The notes under the pieces were generated by a model. The model did no database searches, was not told the origin of the DNA, and saw only the letters and a list, made by a program, of their open reading frames with translations. Shown piece after piece: positions 5,692 through 14,226 of a stretch of DNA of 19,496 bases. Numbering within the stretch: position 1 is the first letter of the stretch; the number at the start of each line of letters is the position of its first letter. Source of the DNA: CBDTTM01 sp965363355 (GTDB lineage: Bacteria > Bacillota > Negativicutes > Selenomonadales > Selenomonadaceae); contig CBDTTM010000027.1 of NCBI GenBank assembly GCA_965363355.1, forward strand, positions 1 to 19,496, given 5' to 3'. A program made the translations under genes and the position numbers.

Positions 5692-8217
5692 TTGCTAGGT
5701 TTTTTGAAAAGATTTTTGGGCGATAATAATGAAAAAGAAATAAAGCGTATGCAGGAATTTGTTGAACTGATCAATGGTTTTGAAGCGGATCTGCAGGGCC
5801 TTAGCGATGGTTCTTTGTGTGCAAAGACAGAACAGTTCAAACAACGCCTGAATAAGGGCGAGACGCTTGATGATATTATGCCGGAGGCTTTTGCTGTAGT
5901 TCGGGAGGCTTCAAGACGTGTGTTGGGTATGCGTCATTTTGATGTGCAGATGATCGGTGGTATTTGTCTGCATGAAGGAAAAATTGCGGAAATGCGTACA
6001 GGTGAAGGTAAAACCCTGGTTGCGACATTGCCAACATACCTCAATGCAATCAGCGGTAAAGGCGTACATATGATTACGGTCAATGATTATTTGGCTAAAC
6101 GTGACAGCGAGTGGATGGGGAAACTCTACCGCTTTTTAGGTTTGTCCGTTGGTTTGATTGCGCATGATATGGATTTCCCGGAAAGAAAATTCGCCTATAA
6201 CTGCGATATTACATTTGGGACAAACAATGAGTTCGGGTTTGATTATTTGCGTGACAATATGGTCATTTATCAAGACCAAATGGTACAGCGCGACCTGAAT
6301 TTTGCTATTGTCGATGAAGTGGACAGCATCTTGGTCGATGAGGCGCGTACTCCGCTCATTATTTCAGGCCCTGGGGAAAAGTCTACAGATATGTATGCCA
6401 TTATGGCAAAGGCTGTGGGTCAACTCAAAGAAGATGTTGATTATACAGTCAATGAAAAAGAAAAGAATGTATCGCCAAATGAAGAGGCGGTTGCCAAAGT
6501 AGAAAAGGCACTCAATATCAAAAATCTTTACGATCCGGCAAATATCGAGATGTCACATTGCTTTACGCAGGCTCTACGGGCAAAAGGCTTGATGAAGCGC
6601 GATCGCGATTATGTCGTTCGTGAAAACGAAGTCATCATCGTCGATGAATTTACGGGGCGTTTGATGGTCGGCCGTCGTTATTCGGATGGATTGCATCAAG
6701 CTATCGAAGCCAAGGAAAATGTCAAGATTCAGCGTGAATCACAGACGTTGGCTACGATTACCTTCCAAAATTATTTCCGTATGTATAGTAAACTCGGCGG
6801 CATGACAGGGACGGCTAAAACAGAGGAAGATGAATTTCTCAAAATTTATAAGCTGCCAGTCATCGTAATTCCAACGAATAAGACGATCCAGCGTATCGAT
6901 AAACCGGATGTCATCTATAAGACAAAACGAGCAAAATATAAGGCGGTTGTCCAGACAATCATTGAAGCTCATAAGCAAGGCCAGCCGGTTCTTGTCGGTA
7001 CGACTTCAATTGTGCAGTCAGAAGAGCTCAGTGTCGTCTTAAAGAAGAATAAAGTGCCACATAACGTGCTCAATGCAAAATACCATGAAATGGAAGCACA
7101 GATCATCTCAGGAGCCGGTCAAAAGGGCGCAGTTACGATTGCGACCAATATGGCTGGTCGTGGTACAGATATTGTCCTCGGTGAAGGTGTCCGTGAAATC
7201 GGCGGCCTTTATATCATTGGTACAGAACGCCATGAATCGCGTCGTATCGACAACCAGTTGCGTGGTCGTGCCGGTCGTCAAGGTGACCCAGGCTGCTCGC
7301 GTTTCTTCTTGTCGCTTGAAGATGATTTGATGCGTTTATTTGGTTCGGACAACATTGCCAGCATCATGGACCGTTTGGGCATGGGCGAAGATGATCCAAT
7401 CGAACACAAGCTCATCACGCGTTCTTTGGAGCAAGCACAGAAGAAAGTAGAAGCACGTAACTTTGATATTCGTAAGCATGTCCTTGAATATGATGATGTC
7501 ATGAATCAGCAGCGCGAAGTCATTTATGCACAGCGTCGTCAGGTACTCACTGGTGTGAATTTGCGCGAGAACATCATGAACATGGTCGGACAGATCATTG
7601 ATGAACAAATGGACCAGTACGCCAATGCCAAATTGTATCCAGAAGAATGGACACTCGATGGTTTGATTGAAGATGCTGAAAAAACGTATGCACCACAAGG
7701 TAAGCTTGTAAAGGCTGAACTTGAAGAAATGAGCCGAGATGAACTCAGCGATCATTTGCGTAAGGTTGCCGATGACGGTTATAAAGAACGCGAATTGATG
7801 TTTGGTGCGGATAATATGCGTGAGCTTGAAAAAGTCGTCATGCTCAAAGTCGTTGACAGCAAATGGATGGAGCATTTAGCTCATATGGATATGCTGCGTG
7901 AAGGTATCAACCTGCGTGCATATGGACAAAAAAATCCATTGATCGAATACAAGATTGAAGCATATGATATGTTCCAAGAAATGATTGGCATGATCCAGAA
8001 CGATATCGCGAAATTGATGTATCGTGTGAACATCGTGACACAGGAACAACAACAGTTAGAAGACCATTTGAAAAATGCCAAAGCTGTACATGGCAGCGAT
8101 GAACCGGAAGTGACGAAAGCCCAGCCGGTTGTCAACAAGGAAGATATTGGCCGTAATGACCCTTGCCCGTGCGGCAGTGGCAAGAAATATAAAAATTGCT
8201 GTGGCAGCGATAAATAA
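5692..8217 (+). CDS. secA: Preprotein translocase ATPase SecA
   Basis: SecA (841 aa, full length) drives unfolded preproteins through the SecYEG channel. Visible features in order: an N-terminal amphipathic region (LGFLKRFLG), Walker A MRTGEGKT (101-108), the NBD1 DEAD-like segment VDEVDSILVDEARTPLIISG near 206, the preprotein cross-linking region, NBD2 with NMAGRGTDI and RIDNQLRGRAGRQGDPG, the scaffold/wing domains, and a C-terminal zinc motif with Cys825, 827, 836 and 837 (CPCGSGKKYKNCC) that contacts SecB, lipid or the ribosome. The start is TTG, with GGAGG (5676-5680) 11 bases upstream. prfB follows after 27 bases, the conserved Firmicute order. Confidence 0.98.
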   Translation: MLGFLKRFLGDNNEKEIKRMQEFVELINGFEADLQGLSDGSLCAKTEQFKQRLNKGETLDDIMPEAFAVVREASRRVLGMRHFDVQMIGGICLHEGKIAEMRTGEGKTLVATLPTYLNAISGKGVHMITVNDYLAKRDSEWMGKLYRFLGLSVGLIAHDMDFPERKFAYNCDITFGTNNEFGFDYLRDNMVIYQDQMVQRDLNFAIVDEVDSILVDEARTPLIISGPGEKSTDMYAIMAKAVGQLKEDVDYTVNEKEKNVSPNEEAVAKVEKALNIKNLYDPANIEMSHCFTQALRAKGLMKRDRDYVVRENEVIIVDEFTGRLMVGRRYSDGLHQAIEAKENVKIQRESQTLATITFQNYFRMYSKLGGMTGTAKTEEDEFLKIYKLPVIVIPTNKTIQRIDKPDVIYKTKRAKYKAVVQTIIEAHKQGQPVLVGTTSIVQSEELSVVLKKNKVPHNVLNAKYHEMEAQIISGAGQKGAVTIATNMAGRGTDIVLGEGVREIGGLYIIGTERHESRRIDNQLRGRAGRQGDPGCSRFFLSLEDDLMRLFGSDNIASIMDRLGMGEDDPIEHKLITRSLEQAQKKVEARNFDIRKHVLEYDDVMNQQREVIYAQRRQVLTGVNLRENIMNMVGQIIDEQMDQYANAKLYPEEWTLDGLIEDAEKTYAPQGKLVKAELEEMSRDELSDHLRKVADDGYKERELMFGADNMRELEKVVMLKVVDSKWMEHLAHMDMLREGINLRAYGQKNPLIEYKIEAYDMFQEMIGMIQNDIAKLMYRVNIVTQEQQQLEDHLKNAKAVHGSDEPEVTKAQPVVNKEDIGRNDPCPCGSGKKYKNCCGSDK

Positions 8218-8244
8218 GAAAAATATGTATTGGGATGTGATTAA

Positions 8245-9355
8245 ATGCTTTTGGAAGATTTGCGAGTAACAATTGTCGATATGAAAAAAAAGCTAGATGA
8301 AATGGGGACTTCACTTTGAAGTCGCTCAAAAAGAAGAAAAAATAGCTGAACTTGAATATAAAATGGGCGAAACTACCTTTTGGGATGATGCCGAATATGC
8401 ACAGAAAATAACGCGTGAACTCAATGATGTCAAAGATAGTGTTGAAAAATACAAGTCTTTGGTTGCTCATTATGAGGATATGCAGGTTTTGTGGACACTG
8501 GGCACTGAAGATGAAGACGAATCCGTATATGACGAAGTCGTTGCCTCCATCAAAAAAATCCAAAAGGATATGGACCAGTTAGAACTTGAAGTACTGCTGT
8601 CTGAGCAGTACGATGCCAATAATGCGATTTTGACCTTGCATGCAGGTGCTGGTGGAACGGAAGCGCAGGATTGGACGCAGATGCTTTTGCGTATGTTTGG
8701 CCGCTGGGCAGAACGCCGCGGCTTTGATGTAGAGACGATGGATTTACTGCCGGGTGATGAAGCTGGTGTCAAATCCGCTACACTCATGATCAAAGGACAT
8801 AATGCCTATGGTTATCTGAAATCGGAAAAAGGTGTACATCGTCTGGTCCGCATTTCACCATTTGATGCCAATGCTCGTCGCCATACGTCGTTTTCGGCTT
8901 GTGATATCATGCCGGAAATCGATGATACGGTAGAAGTTGATATCAATATGGCCGATGTTCGCGTAGATACCTACCGGGCAAGTGGTGCTGGTGGTCAGCA
9001 TATCAATAAAACAGATTCTGCTGTTCGAATGACGCATTTGCCGACAGGTGTCGTTGCTCAGTGCCAAAATCAGCGTTCACAGCTGCAAAATAGAGAACAA
9101 TGTATGCGCCTCTTAAGAGCTCGTATATTTGAACTCGAACAGCAAAAAAATGCGGAGAAGATGGCAGCGATTGGCGGCGAAAACCAAAAAATCGAATGGG
9201 GCAGCCAGATCCGCTCGTATGTATTCCATCCGTACAATATGGTCAAAGATCATCGCACAAATGCGGAAACAGGCAATACACAAGCCGTCATGGACGGCGA
9301 TTTGGATATGTTCATCGAAGCTTATTTACAGGCGAAGGCGAACAAGGAACTTTGA
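8245..9355 (+). CDS. prfB: Peptide chain release factor 2, expressed by programmed +1 frameshift
   Basis: RF2 (369 aa after recoding) terminates at UGA and UAA. The zero frame runs from ATG 8245 through 24 codons to an in-frame TGA at 8317-8319; the rest is in the +1 frame from 8318, so the gene is join(8245..8316, 8318..9355). The full product begins MLLEDLRVTIVDMKKK and crosses the slip as GTSL-EVAQKEEK. The stop-codon-recognition tripeptide SPF is at 204-206 and the catalytic GGQ at 249-251, both at normal RF2 positions. An internal ATG at 8297 in the +1 frame has no Shine-Dalgarno and is not a credible start. The gene follows secA by 27 bases, with a weak GGGATGTG before the ATG. Confidence 0.95.
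8302..8320 (+). promoter_or_regulatory. RF2 autoregulatory +1 frameshift site
   Basis: The sequence is ATG GGG ACT TCA CTT TGA A. The CTT-TGA slip pair is classical: the tRNA on CTT slips to TTT while low RF2 leaves the UGA unread. The G-rich Shine-Dalgarno-like element (GGGG, 8304-8307) lies six bases from CTT rather than the usual three, and the base after UGA is A rather than C. Confidence 0.9.
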
Positions 9356-9397
9356 TCTTTCTGTTAGAGGAAGAATCTATAAAATGTCTTTGACTGG

Positions 9398-9431
9398 ATA
9401 AAGGGACGGCGCCAGCCGATCCCTTTATTTG
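9398..9431 (+). terminator. Hairpin after prfB (weak terminator or processing site)
   Basis: ATAAAGGGA pairs with TCCCTTTAT, and an inner CGGC/GCCG stem closes a GCCA loop, with one bulged A. Only TTT follows the stem, so read-through into the downstream envelope genes is likely. Confidence 0.5.
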
Positions 9432-9450
9432 ATGAAATAGGGTGATTTTT

Positions 9451-10134
9451 TTGTTTAAGGGCTTGACGATTGCGTCCATTATCATCATACTGATAGTCGG
9501 GTTCACTCAACTATTTTTGCCTGCCTTTGCTCAAAAGCAGGCGTCGGCCATATTGCGCTCAGAGGCGCAGGCGGAAAACGCACAGGTTGCGATTGAAGCG
9601 ATGCCGGCTGCAAAACTGCTCTTTGGCAAGATGGATACATTGTCGATTAACGCTCAAAATGCTTTGGTTGGACAGATTCGTGTCGACAACTTGGACTTGC
9701 AGGGCAAAAATGTGCAGGTGAATATGAATGATCTGCTTTTTTCGAAAAAACTGCGTTTTGACGCAGCCCAGTCCCTTGTGTTGAAGGGAACCATCAAGGA
9801 AGACGCCTTGGTGGCTGCTTTGCAGAAAAAAGTGGAGAAATTGAAAGATGTTGAAGTAGAGATTACGCCGGATGCCGTTCAGATTCAGGGCAATGTGCCA
9901 TTGGCTGGCCGTAAGATCGAAGTGAGCATTGAAGGAACGATCAGAGCGCAAGATGGAGGCATTTATTTCCATATGCGTAAGACCAGTATCCACAATGCGA
10001 TTTTAGGCAAGGCGGTACTAGGAAGTTTGTTCGAGGATATCATGCTGGCAGATCTTAGAACATCGCCGTTTCAGCTCGAAGCGACGGATGTTGTACAGAA
10101 AAACGGCGAGATCGATATCACTTTGAGCCGTTGA
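9451..10134 (+). CDS. LmeA/DUF2993-like envelope protein
   Basis: The 227-residue product has one N-terminal hydrophobic segment (IASIIIILIVGFTQLFLPAF) acting as signal anchor or uncleaved signal, and then an extracytoplasmic beta-rich domain with repeated short strands (GQIRVDNLDLQGKNVQVNM, then VEITPDAVQIQGNVPL and QNGEIDIT-like ends). This layout resembles the DUF2993/LmeA family, which includes a mycobacterial phospholipid-binding protein acting in lipoglycan elongation. Function here is inferred only as envelope lipid or glycan handling. TTG 9451 is preferred (AGGGTG at 9439-9444, 6-base gap); GTG 9442 is an alternative three codons upstream. It is followed by the DUF5693 membrane protein and csaB. 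Confidence 0.65.
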   Translation: MFKGLTIASIIIILIVGFTQLFLPAFAQKQASAILRSEAQAENAQVAIEAMPAAKLLFGKMDTLSINAQNALVGQIRVDNLDLQGKNVQVNMNDLLFSKKLRFDAAQSLVLKGTIKEDALVAALQKKVEKLKDVEVEITPDAVQIQGNVPLAGRKIEVSIEGTIRAQDGGIYFHMRKTSIHNAILGKAVLGSLFEDIMLADLRTSPFQLEATDVVQKNGEIDITLSR

Positions 10135-10196
10135 AGCAAGTGTGACGGTACATAATTTTGCAGGGATAAAAAGTTTGCTCGTAAGGTGGAGGAGAA

Positions 10197-12245
10197 ATGA
10201 ATAATTTCAAATATAATCGATGGTTGCTGGCCTTTATCATCATTGGATTGATAGCGGCTTTGCATGTGGATTTGCAGCGACATCAGGTGGAAAAAGCAAA
10301 TAATACGGTAGAAATGGCCATCGATTATGAAGGTTTGGTGGAGCTAGCGGAAACGGAAGGTGTTTCGACCGACGAGGTCTTCCGTCAGGCTAAGGATGCA
10401 GGCATTACATCTTTGGCTGTTTATGAAACTACGTTTAAAAAGCTCAATGCAAATGGAAAAGTCAGTGCAACTCCTGGCAGTGAAATCTTGCAGCGTTACC
10501 ATAATGGCGCGCTTCTTGATCCTGCTTGGCGCGCACTTGCAGGAAGCGGCGGTATTGTTGGTTCGGAAGTCTATGTGACCGGACATAACGCCCAGACCTA
10601 TCGTGAAGTGAAAGAGGACTTGATCCGCCGTCTTGGACAAGACCGCGTAAAGACCATGCAGGTTGGTTCAGAAGAGGTTTTGGCGCTTAAGGCAAATTAT
10701 GAAAATCTCTTGAAACTCGATCTTGGCATGCCAACCGACGAGATGAAAATCGTCAACGATGCTGGTTTCTATGTAATTGCTAGACCAACGAATTATCAAG
10801 ATGCTTCAGAAGATGATGTAGCATCTGTATTTAAGCGTCTTGAAGGCGTGAAGATATCGGATATTATTTTCTCGGGCAGCCAGACTTTAGGCAGCCCAAA
10901 GCATTTACAGACAACGATCGATTTGATGAAACAGCGCAGTATTACGCTGGGGATGATCGAAGATACGACGCAGCTGCAATTTTATAAGCAAGACGGCTTG
11001 ATGGAAATTGCGAAGGGTCTTGATTATCAGGCAGCTCGTGTGTATTCGATACCAAAAGATGAGCAGCCGAAGCTTAAATTAGCAGATGCGGTAGAGCGCT
11101 GGTCCAATACAGATGAAGAGCGCAATATCCGTATTGATTTATTGCGGACGTATGAAAAACCAGCTGCCGGAATGACGCTTTTGCAAACGAATATGAAATA
11201 TTTTTCGGATACGCGTGATTCTTTAGAGAGAAATGGTTTTAAAATCGGCAGAGCTGGTACATTTACCGATTATAATGGCAGCAATATGATGCGCATGGTG
11301 ATGATGCTCGGAATCGCAGCTGGCGGCGTGCTTTATTTGTCACTGGTCATTCCTGGGTTCAAGCCAAAATATCAGTATCTTTTGTTTGTGGTTACAGCTG
11401 CAATCTGCATCATACCTTTAGCTATGGGGAATGGTGCGAAGATTCGTGTGGTAGCAGCGTTGGTCAGTGCGAATATCTTCCCGGCGATTGCTGTTATTTG
11501 GCAGCTCGACCGAATCCGTGCCATAAAAAACAGAGGCTCATGGGGCAAGTTTATGATTACTGCCGTCATAGCGCTGTTTGTCAGTGGCGTGGTTTCCTAT
11601 ATCGGAGCGGCTTATGTTTCTGGAACCTTGGCTGATGTAGAATACTTGCTCGAAGTCAATATTTTCCGTGGAATCAAGTTGACATTTGTTCTGCCTTTGA
11701 TTTTGGTAGGCATCGCCTTCTTGCAGCGGTTTGATATTTTTGATGGGACAGCTGATGATACAAAAGGTGCTGTTGCCCAGATCAAGAAAGTTCTCAATAT
11801 GCCAGTATCCGTCAAAGCTTTGCTGGGGATTTTTGCAGCTTTGCTTGTAATCGTTGTCTTTGTGGCACGTTCCGGTCATACGATGGGCATGCCGGTTCCA
11901 GCACTGGAACTTAAGATGCGAGCATTTTTGGAACAAGCGATGTATGCGCGCCCTCGCTCGAAGGAGCTCTTTATTGGGCATCCAGCATTTTTGCTAGCGG
12001 CTATGGCTTGGTATAAAAAATGGCCAACGGTTTTATTGTTTGTTTTGGTCATGGGCGCAACGATTGGACAAGGTTCGATGGTTGAGACTTTTGCCCATAT
12101 GCGCACACCTATATACATGTCCTTTATGCGTGGTTTAGGCGGACTTGTACTTGGAGCTGTGCTTGGTGTGGTCTGTATGTTGGCAATCCAATTTTGGCAG
12201 CGCATAATGTCCTCAATAGGAGGGAGCAAGGCTGAGCATGAGTAG
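10197..12245 (+). CDS. DUF5693-family multi-pass membrane protein
   Basis: This 682-residue protein starts with a transmembrane helix (about 9-24). A large extracytoplasmic domain of some 335 residues follows (containing AKDAGITSLAVYETTF and ERNGFKIGRAGTFTDYNGSN). From about residue 365 to the end there is a bundle of roughly eight hydrophobic segments separated by short basic loops. I recognise the overall layout and its position directly before csaB as the DUF5693 family; no catalytic motif is known to me. TGGAGGAG precedes the ATG. Its last 8 bases overlap the csaB start, so the two products are probably made in step and work in the same pathway, for example moving or modifying a lipid-linked wall saccharide. 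That role is inference. Confidence 0.8.
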   Translation: MNNFKYNRWLLAFIIIGLIAALHVDLQRHQVEKANNTVEMAIDYEGLVELAETEGVSTDEVFRQAKDAGITSLAVYETTFKKLNANGKVSATPGSEILQRYHNGALLDPAWRALAGSGGIVGSEVYVTGHNAQTYREVKEDLIRRLGQDRVKTMQVGSEEVLALKANYENLLKLDLGMPTDEMKIVNDAGFYVIARPTNYQDASEDDVASVFKRLEGVKISDIIFSGSQTLGSPKHLQTTIDLMKQRSITLGMIEDTTQLQFYKQDGLMEIAKGLDYQAARVYSIPKDEQPKLKLADAVERWSNTDEERNIRIDLLRTYEKPAAGMTLLQTNMKYFSDTRDSLERNGFKIGRAGTFTDYNGSNMMRMVMMLGIAAGGVLYLSLVIPGFKPKYQYLLFVVTAAICIIPLAMGNGAKIRVVAALVSANIFPAIAVIWQLDRIRAIKNRGSWGKFMITAVIALFVSGVVSYIGAAYVSGTLADVEYLLEVNIFRGIKLTFVLPLILVGIAFLQRFDIFDGTADDTKGAVAQIKKVLNMPVSVKALLGIFAALLVIVVFVARSGHTMGMPVPALELKMRAFLEQAMYARPRSKELFIGHPAFLLAAMAWYKKWPTVLLFVLVMGATIGQGSMVETFAHMRTPIYMSFMRGLGGLVLGAVLGVVCMLAIQFWQRIMSSIGGSKAEHE

Positions 12246-13353
12246 CATTGTAGTATCTGGCTATTACGGATCGAAAAATGCTGGCGATGAAGCAATGTTG
12301 GCAGCAATGATCGAGGTCTTAGCCGATTTAGACCCTAAACTTAATATTACGGTGATATCTGCTAATCCTGAAGACACGAGGCAGCGCCATGGCGTCAATG
12401 CTATTTATTGGTTGAATTTGCTGCAGATTTTTTCAGCACTTCGCCATGCGAATCTCTTGATCAGTGGAGGCGGCAGCTTGCTGCAAAACGTGACCAGCGG
12501 ACGAAGCCTTTATTACTATATGGGAATCTTGCTGATGGGCAAGATTGCCAGAACTCGTATCATGCTTTATGCACAAGGAATCGGCCCGATTTATGGTACG
12601 CTGGCTAGGCGTTTTATGCGCTGGATTGGCAACCATGCGGATTTGATTACCGTTCGTGATGAAGGTTCTTTAGGTGAACTTGAACAGCTAAAGATAACCA
12701 GACCTGATATCAGCGTTACAGCGGATCCGGTTTTGGCAATCCATCCGGTAGATCGCAGTATTGGCCGAAACATCCTTAAAGCTTATAAAGCCGATGGGGC
12801 AAAGCCAATTATCGGCATATCGGTCAGAGAGTGGCGCGGCTGGCGGCATTATAAAGATACGATAGCTAAGACAGCGGATGCAATATCTGCTGAGTTTGGC
12901 GCAAGAGTCGTATTTTTGCCGATGCAGTATCCGGAAGATGTAAAGACGGCACAAAAAATTGCCACCTATATGGAAAGCAAGCCAGTCGTACTCAATGATG
13001 AATATACGACGAGCGAACTTTTATCGATTGTTGGTAATATGGATCTTTTGATAGGTGTTCGTCTGCATGCACTTATTTTTGCCGGTGTAATGGGCGTTCC
13101 GATGATCGGGCTTTCGTATGATCCGAAAATCGATCGCTTTTTGCAATCCATCGGTGAAAAAGCAGTGGGGGACCTCGAGCAAATCACGGTTGAAGATCTG
13201 CTCGGACAGGTCAGAAAAAAATGGAATGACAAGGCTTCGGCCCGCAAGCTAAATAGTGAGCTTTTGGCGGGTCTTCGGACAGCGGCATCACATAATGCCG
13301 AGCTGGCACTTGATTTGATCGGTGCACCGGAAAAAAAAGAACAGCGTATTTAG
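12238..13353 (+). CDS. csaB: Polysaccharide pyruvyltransferase CsaB
   Basis: CsaB-type enzymes (371 aa here) transfer pyruvate from phosphoenolpyruvate to a wall-polysaccharide sugar as a ketal. That acidic group is the ligand for SLH domains of S-layer and outer-envelope proteins. The sequence shows an N-terminal Rossmann-like segment SGYYGSKNAGDEAMLAAMIE (7-26), the GGGSLLQN loop (77-84), AQGIGPIYG, and the C-terminal RLHALIFAGVMGVPMIGLSY segment, all typical of the pyruvyltransferase fold. It lacks a signal peptide, so it acts in the cytoplasm. AGGAGGGAG in the end of the DUF5693 gene provides the ribosome site, and the genes overlap by 8 bases. Its presence predicts pyruvylated wall polymer and SLH proteins elsewhere in the genome. 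Confidence 0.9.
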   Translation: MSSIVVSGYYGSKNAGDEAMLAAMIEVLADLDPKLNITVISANPEDTRQRHGVNAIYWLNLLQIFSALRHANLLISGGGSLLQNVTSGRSLYYYMGILLMGKIARTRIMLYAQGIGPIYGTLARRFMRWIGNHADLITVRDEGSLGELEQLKITRPDISVTADPVLAIHPVDRSIGRNILKAYKADGAKPIIGISVREWRGWRHYKDTIAKTADAISAEFGARVVFLPMQYPEDVKTAQKIATYMESKPVVLNDEYTTSELLSIVGNMDLLIGVRLHALIFAGVMGVPMIGLSYDPKIDRFLQSIGEKAVGDLEQITVEDLLGQVRKKWNDKASARKLNSELLAGLRTAASHNAELALDLIGAPEKKEQRI

Positions 13354-13371
13354 TCTCTTTATAGGACTTTG

Positions 13372-13412
13372 GATAGGGGTATTGCAAATTTTTTGTTTGT
13401 AATGCCCCTATC
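13372..13412 (+). terminator. Long hairpin after csaB, without a 3' T tract
   Basis: A 17-bp stem (13372-13388 with 13396-13412) contains two G-U wobbles and closes on a T-rich 7-base loop (TTTTTTG). The sequence after it (GATGTTTATTC) is not a T tract, so it may be a weak terminator or a transcript-stabilising 3' end. Confidence 0.55.
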
Positions 13413-13455
13413 GATGTTTATTCAGAAAGTTTTGCTGAAATATTTCATAATTCTA

Positions 13456-13464
13456 TGGTACAAT
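13456..13464 (+). promoter_or_regulatory. Extended -10 promoter for ftsEX operon
   Basis: TGGTACAAT provides an extended -10 (TGn plus TACAAT at 13459-13464). No good -35 is found at 17 bases, as is usual for this class. An imperfect inverted repeat TTCAG...CTGAA lies just upstream (about 13421-13439). Transcription would start near 13471, about 65 bases before ftsE. Confidence 0.55.
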
Positions 13465-13536
13465 AAAAGATGTTTGCATGAAAAATTATTATGGTAAATG
13501 TCCTGCCGCAGCGCAGGTTGATGGAGGATATCATAG

Positions 13537-14226
13537 ATGATAATAAGGATGAAGGATGTTTCAAAAATTTACGAAAATGGGACAGTGGCACTCAATCATG
13601 TCAATGTGGATATCGATAAAGGTGAATTTGTATTCATTGTTGGCGCCAGCGGAGCAGGGAAATCGACATTCATACGCATGCTTTTGCGTGAAGCGCTGCC
13701 GTCGGAAGGACAGCTTGAAGTCAATGGGCGCAATGTCTTGAAGATTTCGCCGAGAGAAGTTCCGTATTTGCGGCGTGGGCTGGGAGTTATTTTTCAGGAT
13801 TATCGCTTGTTGCCGGAGAAAACGGTTTATGAAAATGTTGCTTTTGCGATGCAGGTCATCGAGGCACCGCGTCGTACGATGCAAAAAAGTGTGAACAGCG
13901 TATTAGAAGTAGTTGGGCTCAAAGACAAGTATAAATGTTTTCCCGCACAGCTTTCTGGCGGTGAGCAGCAAAGGGTCGCGATTGCCCGGGCCATCGTAAA
14001 TAACCCGGCTATCGTCATAGCAGATGAACCGACGGGTAACCTTGACCCAGAAACTTCGTGGGGAATCATTGAGATTTTCAAGCGCATCAATCAGGCAGGG
14101 ACAACGATCGTCATGGCGACGCATGATAAGACGATTGTCGATGCCTTGCAAAAAAGGGTAATCGCAATCGAAGGCGGACGCATTGTCCGCGATGAGGCGA
14201 AGGGGGCTTACGGCTATGAAAATTAG
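13537..14226 (+). CDS. ftsE: Cell division ATP-binding protein FtsE
   Basis: FtsE (229 aa) is the cytoplasmic ATPase of the FtsEX complex, which converts ATP hydrolysis into a shape change that switches on cell-wall hydrolases outside the membrane. Motifs: Walker A GASGAGKST (36-44), Q-loop in VIFQDYRLLPEKTVYENV, signature LSGGEQQR (139-146), Walker B IVIADEPTGNLDPE, and H-loop THDK (195-198). GGAGG at 13523-13527 is 9 bases from the ATG. The stop codon overlaps the ftsX start by 11 bases. Confidence 0.97.
   Translation: MIIRMKDVSKIYENGTVALNHVNVDIDKGEFVFIVGASGAGKSTFIRMLLREALPSEGQLEVNGRNVLKISPREVPYLRRGLGVIFQDYRLLPEKTVYENVAFAMQVIEAPRRTMQKSVNSVLEVVGLKDKYKCFPAQLSGGEQQRVAIARAIVNNPAIVIADEPTGNLDPETSWGIIEIFKRINQAGTTIVMATHDKTIVDALQKRVIAIEGGRIVRDEAKGAYGYEN

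Noticed and set aside
8297..9355. Independent RF2 ORF starting at ATG 8297 without frameshifting
   Set aside because: There is no Shine-Dalgarno before it, and the zero-frame ORF from 8245 supplies the expected RF2 N terminus and ends in the classical CTT-TGA.
13301..13317. Sigma-54-like CTGGCAC...TTGAT inside the end of csaB
   Set aside because: The -12 box deviates from TTGCW, the site lies in coding sequence more than 200 bases before ftsE, and a better extended -10 promoter exists at 13456-13464.
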